A DNA stretch of 6,452 nt from an uncultured Gammaproteobacteria bacterium (GCA_913041865.1 CAJWIW010000055.1:1-6452), one strand, 5' to 3'; positions 1 through 4,813 are shown, numbered from the stretch's first letter. Numbers and translations are program-made. Notes: generated by a model not told the origin, from the sequence alone.

Positions 1-23
1 GTCTGTATGTAAACATATAAATC

Positions 24-38
24 GTATCTTTAAGATAC
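24..38. promoter_or_regulatory. 15-bp palindrome upstream of psiE
   Basis: The sequence GTATCTT-T-AAGATAC is a perfect inverted repeat with 7-bp arms and a single central base. It ends 13 bp before the psiE start and just before its Shine-Dalgarno GGAG (41-44). Its position suits an operator or a small hairpin near the ribosome site, but no known regulator motif is recognised. A looser palindrome, TATGT-aa-ACATA, lies at 6-17. Confidence 0.35.
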
Positions 39-51
39 ATGGAGTTTTCCT

Positions 52-414
52 ATGAAGCTTGGTCGTGAGTTGATTGGTGTTGTTGAGAGTACGTTGCTTG
101 GATTGATTGCTTTTATGACAATCATAGCAACATCTCAAGAGATTTTTGACATTTATAAGGTAGGTCGAGTTGAGCTATCAGATCTACTACTATTATTTAT
201 TTATGCTGAGGTTTTAGGCATGATCGGCGTGTTTTATCAAAGCAAAAAGATTCCGATCACATTGCCTCTTTTTATAGCGATGACAGCATTATCAAGATTA
301 ATAATCCTTCAAGGAAAGGATAGTGACCCATCAGCTATAGTTTATGAGGCAAGTGCAATACTTATTATTGCAGCTGCATGTTTTGTTTTAACATATAAAA
401 AGGAACCTATTTGA
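52..414 (+). CDS. psiE: PsiE-family small inner-membrane protein
   Basis: This 120-residue protein matches the PsiE family (phosphate-starvation-inducible protein E) in length and pattern. It has about four hydrophobic segments (roughly residues 9-29, 45-63, 68-86, 96-114). Its central stretch, with FIYAEVLGMIGVFY, then IPITLPLFIAMTALSRLIIL, is the conserved core I associate with this family. The biochemical role of PsiE is not established; in E. coli the gene responds to phosphate limitation. The ATG at 52 is supported by GGAG at 41-44 with 7-nt spacing. No Pho box is recognisable in the 51 bases upstream, so phosphate control is not shown here. A second small membrane protein follows immediately and is probably co-transcribed. 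Family assignment is from motif memory and is fairly secure; function is not. Confidence 0.8.
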   Translation: MKLGRELIGVVESTLLGLIAFMTIIATSQEIFDIYKVGRVELSDLLLLFIYAEVLGMIGVFYQSKKIPITLPLFIAMTALSRLIILQGKDSDPSAIVYEASAILIIAAACFVLTYKKEPI

Positions 415-437
415 TCACTATCCACGGAAGTAATAAT

Positions 438-821
438 ATGATACTCGCAATAATAATTTTGATAATGATTCCCTTTCTGCTAGGAACTTTTTTCCTCGGT
501 TGGCAAAAAGCAATTAATATCAAGCACAGAGATTCTGACCTTCAACGTCAGTGCTTTATTGGTTACTCATGGACATACTTTTTGTTCGGGTTTTTTGTTC
601 CCATCTTCAGAGGTGAGATTATCATCGGAGTCGTTCATGCAATTTTTGCTTTTATAACTTTTGGACTATTCCAATTAATAATGCCATTTTTATATAACAA
701 ACAACACGCTGTGAGAATGCTTACTAACTCTTGGGTTTTAGATGATTCACCTGATATGAATAAATTAGCGTGTGAAAAAATAGGTATAAAATATGATGAC
801 GATACCACTATGAATGATTAG
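438..821 (+). CDS. small membrane protein of unknown function, cotranscribed with psiE
   Basis: This 127-residue product has a hydrophobic N-terminus (residues 1-22), a polar stretch, then a hydrophobic core. The core contains a WTYFLFGFFVPIFRG motif followed by a second span and PFLYNKQHAVRML. That arrangement (aromatic WT.LFFGFFVP.RG, then FLYNK) resembles small bacterial membrane proteins of unknown function, sometimes annotated near HrgC or TM2-like families; I cannot name the family firmly. The C-terminal tail is acidic (DDDTT). The ATG at 438 is chosen because of the codon and GGAAG at 426-430 with 7-nt spacing. A TTG at 411 is a real alternative: it overlaps the psiE stop by 4 bp and has AAGGA six bases upstream, giving 136 residues. 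Its 3' end overlaps the convergent 42-residue gene by 4 bp. Confidence 0.7.
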   Translation: MILAIIILIMIPFLLGTFFLGWQKAINIKHRDSDLQRQCFIGYSWTYFLFGFFVPIFRGEIIIGVVHAIFAFITFGLFQLIMPFLYNKQHAVRMLTNSWVLDDSPDMNKLACEKIGIKYDDDTTMND

Positions 822-946
822 AATATAGATCCGTAGAAATGAAGTCTGAAGCCGATATATAGAATAGGCACAACAATGAAAAGTGCTATTAGATAGGCTC
901 TAAGCATGATCCTAAATCTGTCTCTAATCCTAGTCTCTCTATTCAT
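818..946 (-). CDS. 42-residue single-span membrane peptide
   Basis: The minus strand encodes an uninterrupted 42-codon frame. It has a strongly basic N-terminus (MNRETRIRDRFRIMLRAY), then one hydrophobic span (about residues 17-33) and a short tail. This is the layout of a small inner-membrane protein with its N-terminus in the cytoplasm. A good Shine-Dalgarno (AGGTGAGG, ending 8 nt before the ATG) supports translation. It overlaps the end of the convergent plus-strand gene by 4 bp. No family is recognised. The coding case rests on the ribosome site and the charge/hydrophobic layout, since a frame this short could arise by chance. Confidence 0.55.
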   Translation of the reverse strand: MNRETRIRDRFRIMLRAYLIALFIVVPILYIGFRLHFYGSIF

Positions 947-960
947 GTATAGAACCTCAC

Positions 961-975
961 CTTATATGATATAAG
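961..975. promoter_or_regulatory. 15-bp palindrome in the leader of the 42-residue gene
   Basis: CTTATAT-G-ATATAAG is a perfect inverted repeat with 7-bp arms and one central base, 14 bp upstream of the minus-strand start at 946. It has the same geometry as the palindrome at 24-38 but a different sequence. It may be an operator or a chance product of AT-rich DNA. It also contains TATAAG on the minus strand, a possible -10, although that would place transcription start inside the Shine-Dalgarno. Confidence 0.3.
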
Positions 976-1044
976 TTTTTTCTCTGTTAAAAAACGTTAA
1001 ATTTTAGAAATATTGAATGATTTTGATAATTTAGTGCTAAGTAG

Positions 1045-1074
1045 TTGACCTAAAAATACCTTTTTTTTTATAAT
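1045..1074 (+). promoter_or_regulatory. sigma-70 type promoter with a poly-T spacer
   Basis: TTGACC (1045-1050) and a perfect TATAAT (1069-1074) are separated by 18 bp, the best sigma-70 match in the window. Transcription should start near 1081, giving a leader of about 13 nt that contains AGGAGGT. The spacer ends in a run of nine T (1061-1069, the last T being the first base of the -10). Slippage there would change the spacing between the two hexamers. A CTATATATAG palindrome (1075-1084) covers the predicted start site. Confidence 0.7.
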
Positions 1075-1093
1075 CTATATATAGGAGGTAAAC

Positions 1094-1189
1094 ATGGGAA
1101 CTGCAATAGTTTTTTACATTATCGGCGGTGTTGTTGTACTAACAGTAGCATTAGTGCTCATAATGATTATATTCGGCTTAAGATACTAA
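1094..1189 (+). CDS. 31-residue hydrophobic membrane peptide
   Basis: This frame encodes 31 residues, nearly all hydrophobic (residues 4-28), with GG at 11-12 and a basic GLRY end: one transmembrane helix with the C-terminus probably cytoplasmic. The signals are strong for such a short gene: a near-consensus promoter at 1045-1074 and a textbook AGGAGGT at 1083-1089 with 4-nt spacing to the ATG. This argues for a highly expressed real product. It lacks the N-terminal aromatic pattern of CydX and does not match other short respiratory subunits I know. A type I toxin or a small membrane-complex subunit are possibilities only. It converges on the SHOCT-type gene. Confidence 0.65.
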   Translation: MGTAIVFYIIGGVVVLTVALVLIMIIFGLRY

Positions 1190-1206
1190 GCGAGAAAGAA
1201 ATTTAT

Positions 1207-1554
1207 TTATTGAATTCTCTCTAGGAGAAGCGCCTTTTTTGACTCGAACTCTTCGTCTGAGAGAAATCCATCTCTGTTCAGCTCAGAGAGTGTCTTAATT
1301 TGGTTAATTACTAATTCATTAGAGTTGATCTGTTCAGATTTTCTCTTACTTGCAAGATCTTCGGAAATAAATGCTTCATTTTTCATTATTCTGTTAATTA
1401 TGGAATTCTCACGCTCTTCAGCTGATTTCTTCGTATGCCCCACCTTGTTGTTTGCAGATGGTCTCTTGGTTTCAGTAGCTATAGAAGCAGTCATATTTGC
1501 AAAAAGGAAAACTAATAATACGAAATGAATATTAACGATATTATAAAACTGCAT
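1207..1554 (-). CDS. exported protein with C-terminal SHOCT-like domain
   Basis: This 115-residue product starts with a hydrophobic signal-peptide-like segment (about residues 8-26, possible cleavage after ASIA at 23-26). A basic and polar linker follows. The C-terminal ~33 residues carry the SHOCT pattern: IKTLSELNRDGFLSDEEFES, then KKALLLERI. SHOCT is a short helical-hairpin module often found at protein ends and thought to mediate oligomerisation or membrane targeting. It is usually cytoplasmic, so an exported copy is somewhat unusual; the hydrophobic segment may instead be a membrane anchor. The Shine-Dalgarno is weak (GGG ahead of TTATGT-ATG), and an internal Met at 21 is an alternative. 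It lies 48 bp after the 40-residue gene on the same strand and may share its transcript. No specific function can be given. Confidence 0.7.
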   Translation of the reverse strand: MQFYNIVNIHFVLLVFLFANMTASIATETKRPSANNKVGHTKKSAEERENSIINRIMKNEAFISEDLASKRKSEQINSNELVINQIKTLSELNRDGFLSDEEFESKKALLLERIQ

Positions 1555-1602
1555 ACATAACCCAATTGTTAATCGCAGGAAATGACGATTCAGATAATTT
1601 GA

Positions 1603-1725
1603 TTAACTAGATCTATTGATCCTGCAACGAATTAAACTATACGTCTTGTTGGTTGTCATATTGTAAAAATAAGTCAATAAACCACCTATTAGCAACGTAT
1701 AAAAAAGATATCCATAAATACACAT
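1603..1725 (-). CDS. 40-residue single-span membrane peptide
   Basis: The minus strand reads MCIYGYLFYTLLIGGLLTYF followed by a polar, basic tail ending RCRINRSS. This gives one hydrophobic span (about residues 3-20) with the positive tail probably on the cytoplasmic side. AGGAG at 1732-1736, six bases before the ATG, is a clear ribosome site. It lies between the 32-residue gene upstream and the SHOCT-type gene downstream, all on the same strand. No homologous family is recognised. The evidence is the Shine-Dalgarno, the start codon and the topology, not similarity. Confidence 0.5.
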   Translation of the reverse strand: MCIYGYLFYTLLIGGLLTYFYNMTTNKTYSLIRCRINRSS

Positions 1726-1744
1726 AATGATCTCCTAATACTTA

Positions 1745-1771
1745 ATAATAGTACGAAAGTTTGACTATTAT
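1745..1771. other. AT-rich inverted repeat between two tiny genes
   Basis: ATAATAGT (1745-1752) pairs with ACTATTAT (1764-1771) across an 11-nt loop. The stem is 8 bp but only one pair is G-C, so it would be weak as a terminator. It lies between the stop of the 32-residue gene and the ribosome site of the 40-residue gene. A processing or attenuation site is possible but unsupported beyond the repeat itself. Confidence 0.25.
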
Positions 1772-1778
1772 CAAATAA

Positions 1779-1877
1779 TTAATCTAATTTTTCGTAATCG
1801 GTCTCAAAAATCACACTTACGATGGCGTACAATATACTTAAAGAGCCTAGTAATAATATGGTATAGAGTAAATTCAT
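1779..1877 (-). CDS. 32-residue single-span membrane peptide
   Basis: This frame encodes 32 residues: a hydrophobic stretch from residue 2 to about 24 (MNLLYTILLLGSLSILYAIV and onward), then an acidic tail FETDYEKLD. A single membrane helix with an acidic C-terminus is the natural reading. AGGTAG lies just upstream (the AGG ends 7 nt before the ATG), a moderate ribosome site. It is in the same orientation as its neighbours, 63 bp after the 60-residue gene. No known family is recognised. It could be chance in AT-rich DNA, but it fits the local run of tiny membrane genes. Confidence 0.42.
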   Translation of the reverse strand: MNLLYTILLLGSLSILYAIVSVIFETDYEKLD

Positions 1878-1940
1878 TTTCTACCTAACGATAATGTATT
1901 ATTTCAGAGTACCCAATTTCTGTGTACCAATCCACAAAAA

Positions 1941-2123
1941 TTAAATGAGATTAGAGACTATAGTGGAAATAAGCACGATAATTCCTGACAATCCGTAAGA
2001 AATTAGTAATATTGTGAAAAATGTAGCGTAATGATTTTTTCTAGGGTCAAAAACTGCCGCAAGGATTGCTAAAACTAATGGTACAACTAATGCAAATAGA
2101 AGCAGTGGCTCTTCTGTTAACAT
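1941..2123 (-). CDS. 60-residue two-span membrane protein
   Basis: The product has two hydrophobic segments (about residues 7-24 and 34-56) joined by a short polar loop FDPRKNHYA, so a hairpin in the inner membrane is likely. Its ATG directly follows the stop of the upstream 78-residue gene (TAA-ATG, no gap). A strong purine-rich site, GAAGGAAGG, ends 8 nt before the start, inside the end of that gene. The two are therefore almost certainly translated from one mRNA. The protein matches no family I can name. Its coding status is well supported by the tight junction and ribosome site. Confidence 0.68.
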   Translation of the reverse strand: MLTEEPLLLFALVVPLVLAILAAVFDPRKNHYATFFTILLISYGLSGIIVLISTIVSNLI

Positions 2124-2360
2124 TTAAGTTGCCTTCCTTCTAAATATGAAAGTGAGATAATTCTCGCCTACTATGCTCTCTTTTTGGGTCAATTCTGTAT
2201 GAGAATTAGATATCTCCCAACCATCCTCGAATAATTTCTCGAAGACAACCTGCTTGTCAAATTTATCTTTAGCATCAATGATAAATGTATCCCTGGGTTG
2301 AACAGAATAAACAATATCATCCTGGTCTACAATGACCGTGCAAAAGTTCCAATCTTTCAT
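2124..2360 (-). CDS. 78-residue DUF4177-like protein
   Basis: This soluble 78-residue protein ends with a pattern typical of DUF4177 proteins: FEKLFEDGWEISNSH (GWE at 47-49), a variable loop, and a closing strand YLTFIFRRK. The family consists of small domains of unknown function, with a loosely conserved LN..G.eGWElv core and an ifkR-type final strand. A second, shorter relative lies at 4649-4813 on the same strand. No Shine-Dalgarno precedes the ATG. Instead an extended -10 (TGTTACAAT) sits with its last base exactly 7 nt from the A of the ATG, which predicts a leaderless mRNA. It is followed without a gap by the 60-residue membrane protein. The family link is tentative because only the C-terminal half fits. 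Confidence 0.65.
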   Translation of the reverse strand: MKDWNFCTVIVDQDDIVYSVQPRDTFIIDAKDKFDKQVVFEKLFEDGWEISNSHTELTQKESIVGENYLTFIFRRKAT

Positions 2361-2366
2361 TTTGTG

Positions 2367-2375
2367 ATTGTAACA
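2367..2375 (-). promoter_or_regulatory. extended -10 promoter for the 78-residue gene (leaderless)
   Basis: On the minus strand the bases read TG-T-TACAAT, an extended -10 with five of six matches. Seven bases further is the A of the start codon at 2360, so the transcript should begin at or next to the ATG. No good -35 is seen, as expected for an extended -10, and there is no Shine-Dalgarno. Confidence 0.45.
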
Positions 2376-2393
2376 CTAATATGACTCTCTGAT

Positions 2394-2422
2394 TTGACTC
2401 ATTATTGAAAAATAGTTAACAT
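2394..2422 (+). promoter_or_regulatory. promoter of the metal-responsive operon
   Basis: TTGACT (2394-2399) and TAACAT (2417-2422) are separated by exactly 17 bp. Transcription would begin about 7-8 nt past the -10, at 2429-2430, which is the start codon of the first gene. The -10 is only four of six, so the promoter depends on its good -35 and spacing. The last two -10 bases are the first two bases of the CsoR-type palindrome, so a bound repressor would exclude RNA polymerase. A second TATAAT at 2435-2440 lies past the start codon and has no matching -35. Confidence 0.55.
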
Positions 2423-2437
2423 ACCCCCTATGGGTAT
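2421..2437. promoter_or_regulatory. CsoR-family operator
   Basis: ATACCC (2421-2426) and GGGTAT (2432-2437) form a perfect inverted repeat around CCTAT. C/G tracts flanked by TA, of the ATACCC...GGGTAT type, are the known operator class of CsoR/CstR repressors in the DUF156 family. The operon it precedes ends in a DUF156 gene, so autoregulation is the simple inference. The palindrome overlaps the -10, the likely transcription start and the first start codon. By eye I find no second copy in the window. Confidence 0.7.
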
Positions 2438-3038
2438 AATAAGAAAAATCTTAGTTATAGGAGCGTGTTTATTCGTATCTGGTGTTGTTATAGCAAGGCC
2501 AGTCTCATGGTCTGGTGGGTCTACATTTATGTACAAATCTAATTTTATGTACACATCCTATTACTATCATTTCTCACCTAGTTATAAATACTCAATAGGT
2601 CTCGAACTTGTTGATGATAAACATTTTAAGGATGAATATTTAAATGTAAGATCAACTTATTTACTAGATAGAAAAAACACAAAAGAATCACAAAGAAATT
2701 TGTATTTAACTGGTGGTTTATCGACCGAGAGTAAAGATAATTTTCTATACGGAATCCACGGTGACTGGGAAACTAGAAGAATCTTTACATCTTTCGCGTA
2801 TATCAACAAACATACAGAGGCAAAAAACTTTACAGAAAATGAATTTCAGCTAGGGTTTGCGCCTTATGCTGGTGAATATAATGATCTACACACTTGGATG
2901 ATGCTTAAAACAAAAAGGGATACAATAAATAATGATTGGCAGACCTATCCATTTATTAAGTTTTTCAAAGGTGACTTTCTTATAGAGATAGGAACAAAAG
3001 ACTCTCACTGGGATATTCATTATATGATTAGGTTTTAA
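2430..3038 (+). CDS. outer-membrane beta-barrel-like protein, first gene of metal operon
   Basis: This 202-residue protein begins with a clear signal peptide (basic MGIIRK, hydrophobic core, probable cleavage after VVIA at 19-22). The mature part is rich in alternating aromatic and polar residues, for example YTSYYYHF and YKYSIGLEL, in repeated short strands, and it ends HYMIRF with a terminal Phe. This is the outer-membrane beta-barrel signature. No family can be named. It opens the operon with the HMA, MerT-like and CsoR genes, so an outer-membrane role in metal handling is inferred. The ATG at 2430 lies inside the operator and has no Shine-Dalgarno, but it is needed to include the signal peptide, and the promoter predicts a leaderless transcript. 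A downstream start would remove the export signal. Confidence 0.68.
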   Translation: MGIIRKILVIGACLFVSGVVIARPVSWSGGSTFMYKSNFMYTSYYYHFSPSYKYSIGLELVDDKHFKDEYLNVRSTYLLDRKNTKESQRNLYLTGGLSTESKDNFLYGIHGDWETRRIFTSFAYINKHTEAKNFTENEFQLGFAPYAGEYNDLHTWMMLKTKRDTINNDWQTYPFIKFFKGDFLIEIGTKDSHWDIHYMIRF

Positions 3039-3052
3039 TTAAGGAGGATACT

Positions 3053-3457
3053 ATGTTTAAAATTATTTTTTCATTAATGGCACTTCAATTAAGTATGCTA
3101 TCACATATATATGCTGGTGATTTACATGACCACAGTTCTCATAATCACTCTCATATAGCTGTTGATGGCTCAAAAACAAAAATAGATCCAGATAAATACA
3201 ATAATTTTGTCAGTGATCTTTCAAGTGGACAGGTTGCCATAGTTGATGTAAAAGGTATGGTTTGTGATTTTTGTGCAAGGGGAATAGAAAAAACCTTTTA
3301 TGATGATAAAGAAGTTAAGAAAGTTAGCGTAGATCTAGGCGCAGGTAAAGTACTTGTTGCATACTCAAATACTAAAAGAATAGATGTTGATGAGATTAAA
3401 AATATTTTTCTCATAAATGGTCAGACTGCCACAAACGTAATTATAAACCAACTATAG
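3053..3457 (+). CDS. periplasmic heavy-metal-associated (HMA) protein, MerP-like, His-rich
   Basis: This 134-residue protein has a signal peptide (hydrophobic core 3-20, probable cleavage after IYA, 19-21). A His-rich segment follows at once, with His at 25, 27, 30, 32 and 34. A C-terminal HMA domain spans about residues 60-134. The metal-binding loop is GMVCDFCARGIEK (68-80) with CxxC at Cys71 and Cys74, the site that binds Cu(I), Hg(II) or other soft metals in this family. It is almost twice the length of classical MerP (~72 mature residues) because of the N-terminal extension. A strong AAGGAGG at 3041-3047 gives 5-nt spacing to the ATG. The MerT-like gene begins one base after the stop, so the two probably act as a periplasmic carrier and membrane transporter pair. 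Confidence 0.85.
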   Translation: MFKIIFSLMALQLSMLSHIYAGDLHDHSSHNHSHIAVDGSKTKIDPDKYNNFVSDLSSGQVAIVDVKGMVCDFCARGIEKTFYDDKEVKKVSVDLGAGKVLVAYSNTKRIDVDEIKNIFLINGQTATNVIINQL

Positions 3458-3458
3458 T

Positions 3459-3836
3459 ATGTCTAATAAAAAAGAAACTTCACGTGTTGGAATTATATCG
3501 CTTCTTGCGTCATCAACTACACTCATCTGTTGTGCGTTGCCTGCATTATTAGTTACATTAGGTGCTGGTGCTACATTAGCCTCTCTAACAACTACCTTTC
3601 CTCAGTTAATAGTGATATCACAGTATAAGGTGTCAATCTCTATTGGAACATTACTAATTCTCTCCATTGCGGGAATATATATAAAAAAGGCTGAATCACT
3701 CCCATGCCCAATTGACCCAACGCTAAGGAATATTTGTCTGAAGACTAGAAAAAGGTCAAAAGTACTGTTTTATGCGTCAGTTATAATATTTTTATCAGCA
3801 AGCTTTTTTACGTATTTACTACCGGGGTATATATAA
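3459..3836 (+). CDS. MerT-like metal transporter (three-span membrane protein)
   Basis: This 125-residue protein has three hydrophobic segments (about 11-41, 55-77, 103-121), matching MerT in length and topology. The vicinal pair Cys24-Cys25 lies in the first span, within LICCALPALLV. Two more cysteines, Cys83 and Cys93, lie in the cytoplasmic loop before span 3. The spacing CPIDPTLRNIC is longer than the Cys76/Cys82 pair of classical MerT. In mercury resistance MerT passes Hg(II) from MerP to cytoplasmic MerA, but no merA or metal ATPase is present in this window, so the substrate is open and copper is possible given the CsoR regulator. The ATG is one base past the HMA stop without its own Shine-Dalgarno, implying translational coupling. 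Confidence 0.78.
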   Translation: MSNKKETSRVGIISLLASSTTLICCALPALLVTLGAGATLASLTTTFPQLIVISQYKVSISIGTLLILSIAGIYIKKAESLPCPIDPTLRNICLKTRKRSKVLFYASVIIFLSASFFTYLLPGYI

Positions 3837-3838
3837 TC

Positions 3839-4102
3839 ATGAAAAATCATCCATCACATAATAAACAATTAACATCTCTTAAAAGAATAGAAGGTCAAGT
3901 CAGAGGAATCATAAATATGATAAATGAAGGAAAATATTGCATCGATATTCTCAATCAGATAAAAGCAGCGAAATCAGCACTAGTGAGCGTGGAATCGGAA
4001 GTTCTTAAAAAACACATAGAATCGTGTGTGAAAAATTCTCTAGAGAATAAGAATGCTGCTGATGTAAAAGTAAGAGAACTGCTAAAACTTATAAATAAAT
4101 AA
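3839..4102 (+). CDS. csoR: CsoR-family (DUF156) metal-sensing repressor
   Basis: This 87-residue protein matches the all-helical DUF156 family. LKRIEGQVRGI (14-24) is the conserved helix 1 motif, and the ligands are Cys34, His59 and Cys63. Their spacing (25 and 4) equals that of Cys36, His61 and Cys65 in M. tuberculosis CsoR, and a Tyr precedes the first Cys as there, which favours Cu(I). RcnR would have His at the last position and FrmR lacks the second Cys. Extra N-terminal His4 and His7 could add a ligand, so nickel or cobalt sensing is not excluded. It is the last gene of the operon, starting 2 nt after the MerT-like stop. A matching operator lies at 2421-2437, so it probably represses its own operon until metal binds. 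Confidence 0.85.
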   Translation: MKNHPSHNKQLTSLKRIEGQVRGIINMINEGKYCIDILNQIKAAKSALVSVESEVLKKHIESCVKNSLENKNAADVKVRELLKLINK

Positions 4103-4141
4103 ATACTTCAACAAGTAGCTCATCATCATTAATGAAAGATA

Positions 4142-4624
4142 TTAGTCACGAAAATTATCAAACTGTAGCGGGATGGCGTATTTTTGATCTTTAATGTGTT
4201 GGATTGCATCTTGTAGATCGTCTCTTTTCTTACCAGTTATCCTAATGTTCTCACCCTGGATTGCAGATTGAACTTTTAATTTAGATTTTTTGATCAATGT
4301 TGTAATACTTTTCGCAAGATCACGATCAATACCCTCTTGTAGTGTCACTGTCTGTCTTGCTGTATTATTAGCAACTTCAATATTTTCAGGTTTTAAAACT
4401 CTTATATCTATATTTCTTTTAGCAATTGCCTCCGATAAAACAGGTAACATCTGTTTGACATGAAAATCCTCTTTTGCAGTCAAAATAATAGAATCATCAT
4501 TTAATTTGAACTCGGCATTAGCTTCTTTGAAATCATACCTATTCTTAAGAACTCTATTTGCTTGATCGACAGCATTAGTAAGCTCATGCTTATCGATTTC
4601 GGACTTTACATCAAATGACGGCAT
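4142..4624 (-). CDS. yajQ: YajQ family nucleotide-binding protein (UPF0234)
   Basis: This 160-residue protein is close to the usual YajQ length (~163). It shows the family landmarks MPSFDVKSEIDKHELTNAVD at the start, NRYDFK, and a C-terminal QGENIRITGKKRDDLQDAI followed by PLQFDNFRD at the end. YajQ proteins fold as two RNP-like domains and bind nucleotides or nucleic acids. A Xanthomonas member is a cyclic di-GMP effector; the role elsewhere is unsettled. The start is well supported by AAGGAG at 4631-4636 (as read on the minus strand), six bases before the ATG. It is convergent with the CsoR gene (39 bp between them, no clear terminator hairpin) and lies 24 bp after the 54-residue gene. I am confident of the family. 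Confidence 0.93.
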   Translation of the reverse strand: MPSFDVKSEIDKHELTNAVDQANRVLKNRYDFKEANAEFKLNDDSIILTAKEDFHVKQMLPVLSEAIAKRNIDIRVLKPENIEVANNTARQTVTLQEGIDRDLAKSITTLIKKSKLKVQSAIQGENIRITGKKRDDLQDAIQHIKDQKYAIPLQFDNFRD

Positions 4625-4648
4625 ATAAAACTCCTTACATATGTATTG

Positions 4649-4813
4649 TTAACTGGATATTTTTCTTTTGAAGATATATTCGATAACAGATTGTCTTGTT
4701 TCTCTTACAGAAACTAATTCCCAACCTACGTTGCCTCTTGAGTTAAGTTCATCAACGGTCATGCCATTGTCAGGATTCTTGATTACTTCTGTTATATACT
4801 CCCATCTATCCAT
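4649..4813 (-). CDS. 54-residue DUF4177-like protein
   Basis: The minus strand encodes 54 residues starting MDRWEYITEV and containing LNSRGNVGWELVSVRET and a closing strand VIEYIFKRK. The order WEY, LN..G..GWELVSV (GWE at 30-32), then IFKR is a good match to the compact DUF4177 domain of unknown function. The frame is below usual gene-calling length but complete. It lies between the nuclease-like gene, 17 bp upstream, and yajQ downstream. The start has no Shine-Dalgarno. An extended -10, TGTTATAAT, ends six bases before the ATG, predicting a leaderless transcript. A 78-residue relative at 2124-2360 has the same start arrangement. Confidence 0.68.
   Translation of the reverse strand: MDRWEYITEVIKNPDNGMTVDELNSRGNVGWELVSVRETRQSVIEYIFKRKISS

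Noticed and set aside
1192..1219. Terminator between the 31-residue gene and the SHOCT-type gene
   Set aside because: GAGAA and TTCTC can pair, but the stem is only five bases with an 18-base loop and no T run.
1325..1528. Plus-strand 67-codon frame
   Set aside because: It lies entirely antisense to the SHOCT-type gene and has no Shine-Dalgarno; its hydrophobic look comes from the complement of charged codons.
2435..2440. TATAAT as the -10 of the metal operon
   Set aside because: It lies downstream of the only start codon that gives a signal peptide, and no -35 is present at 16-19 bp spacing.
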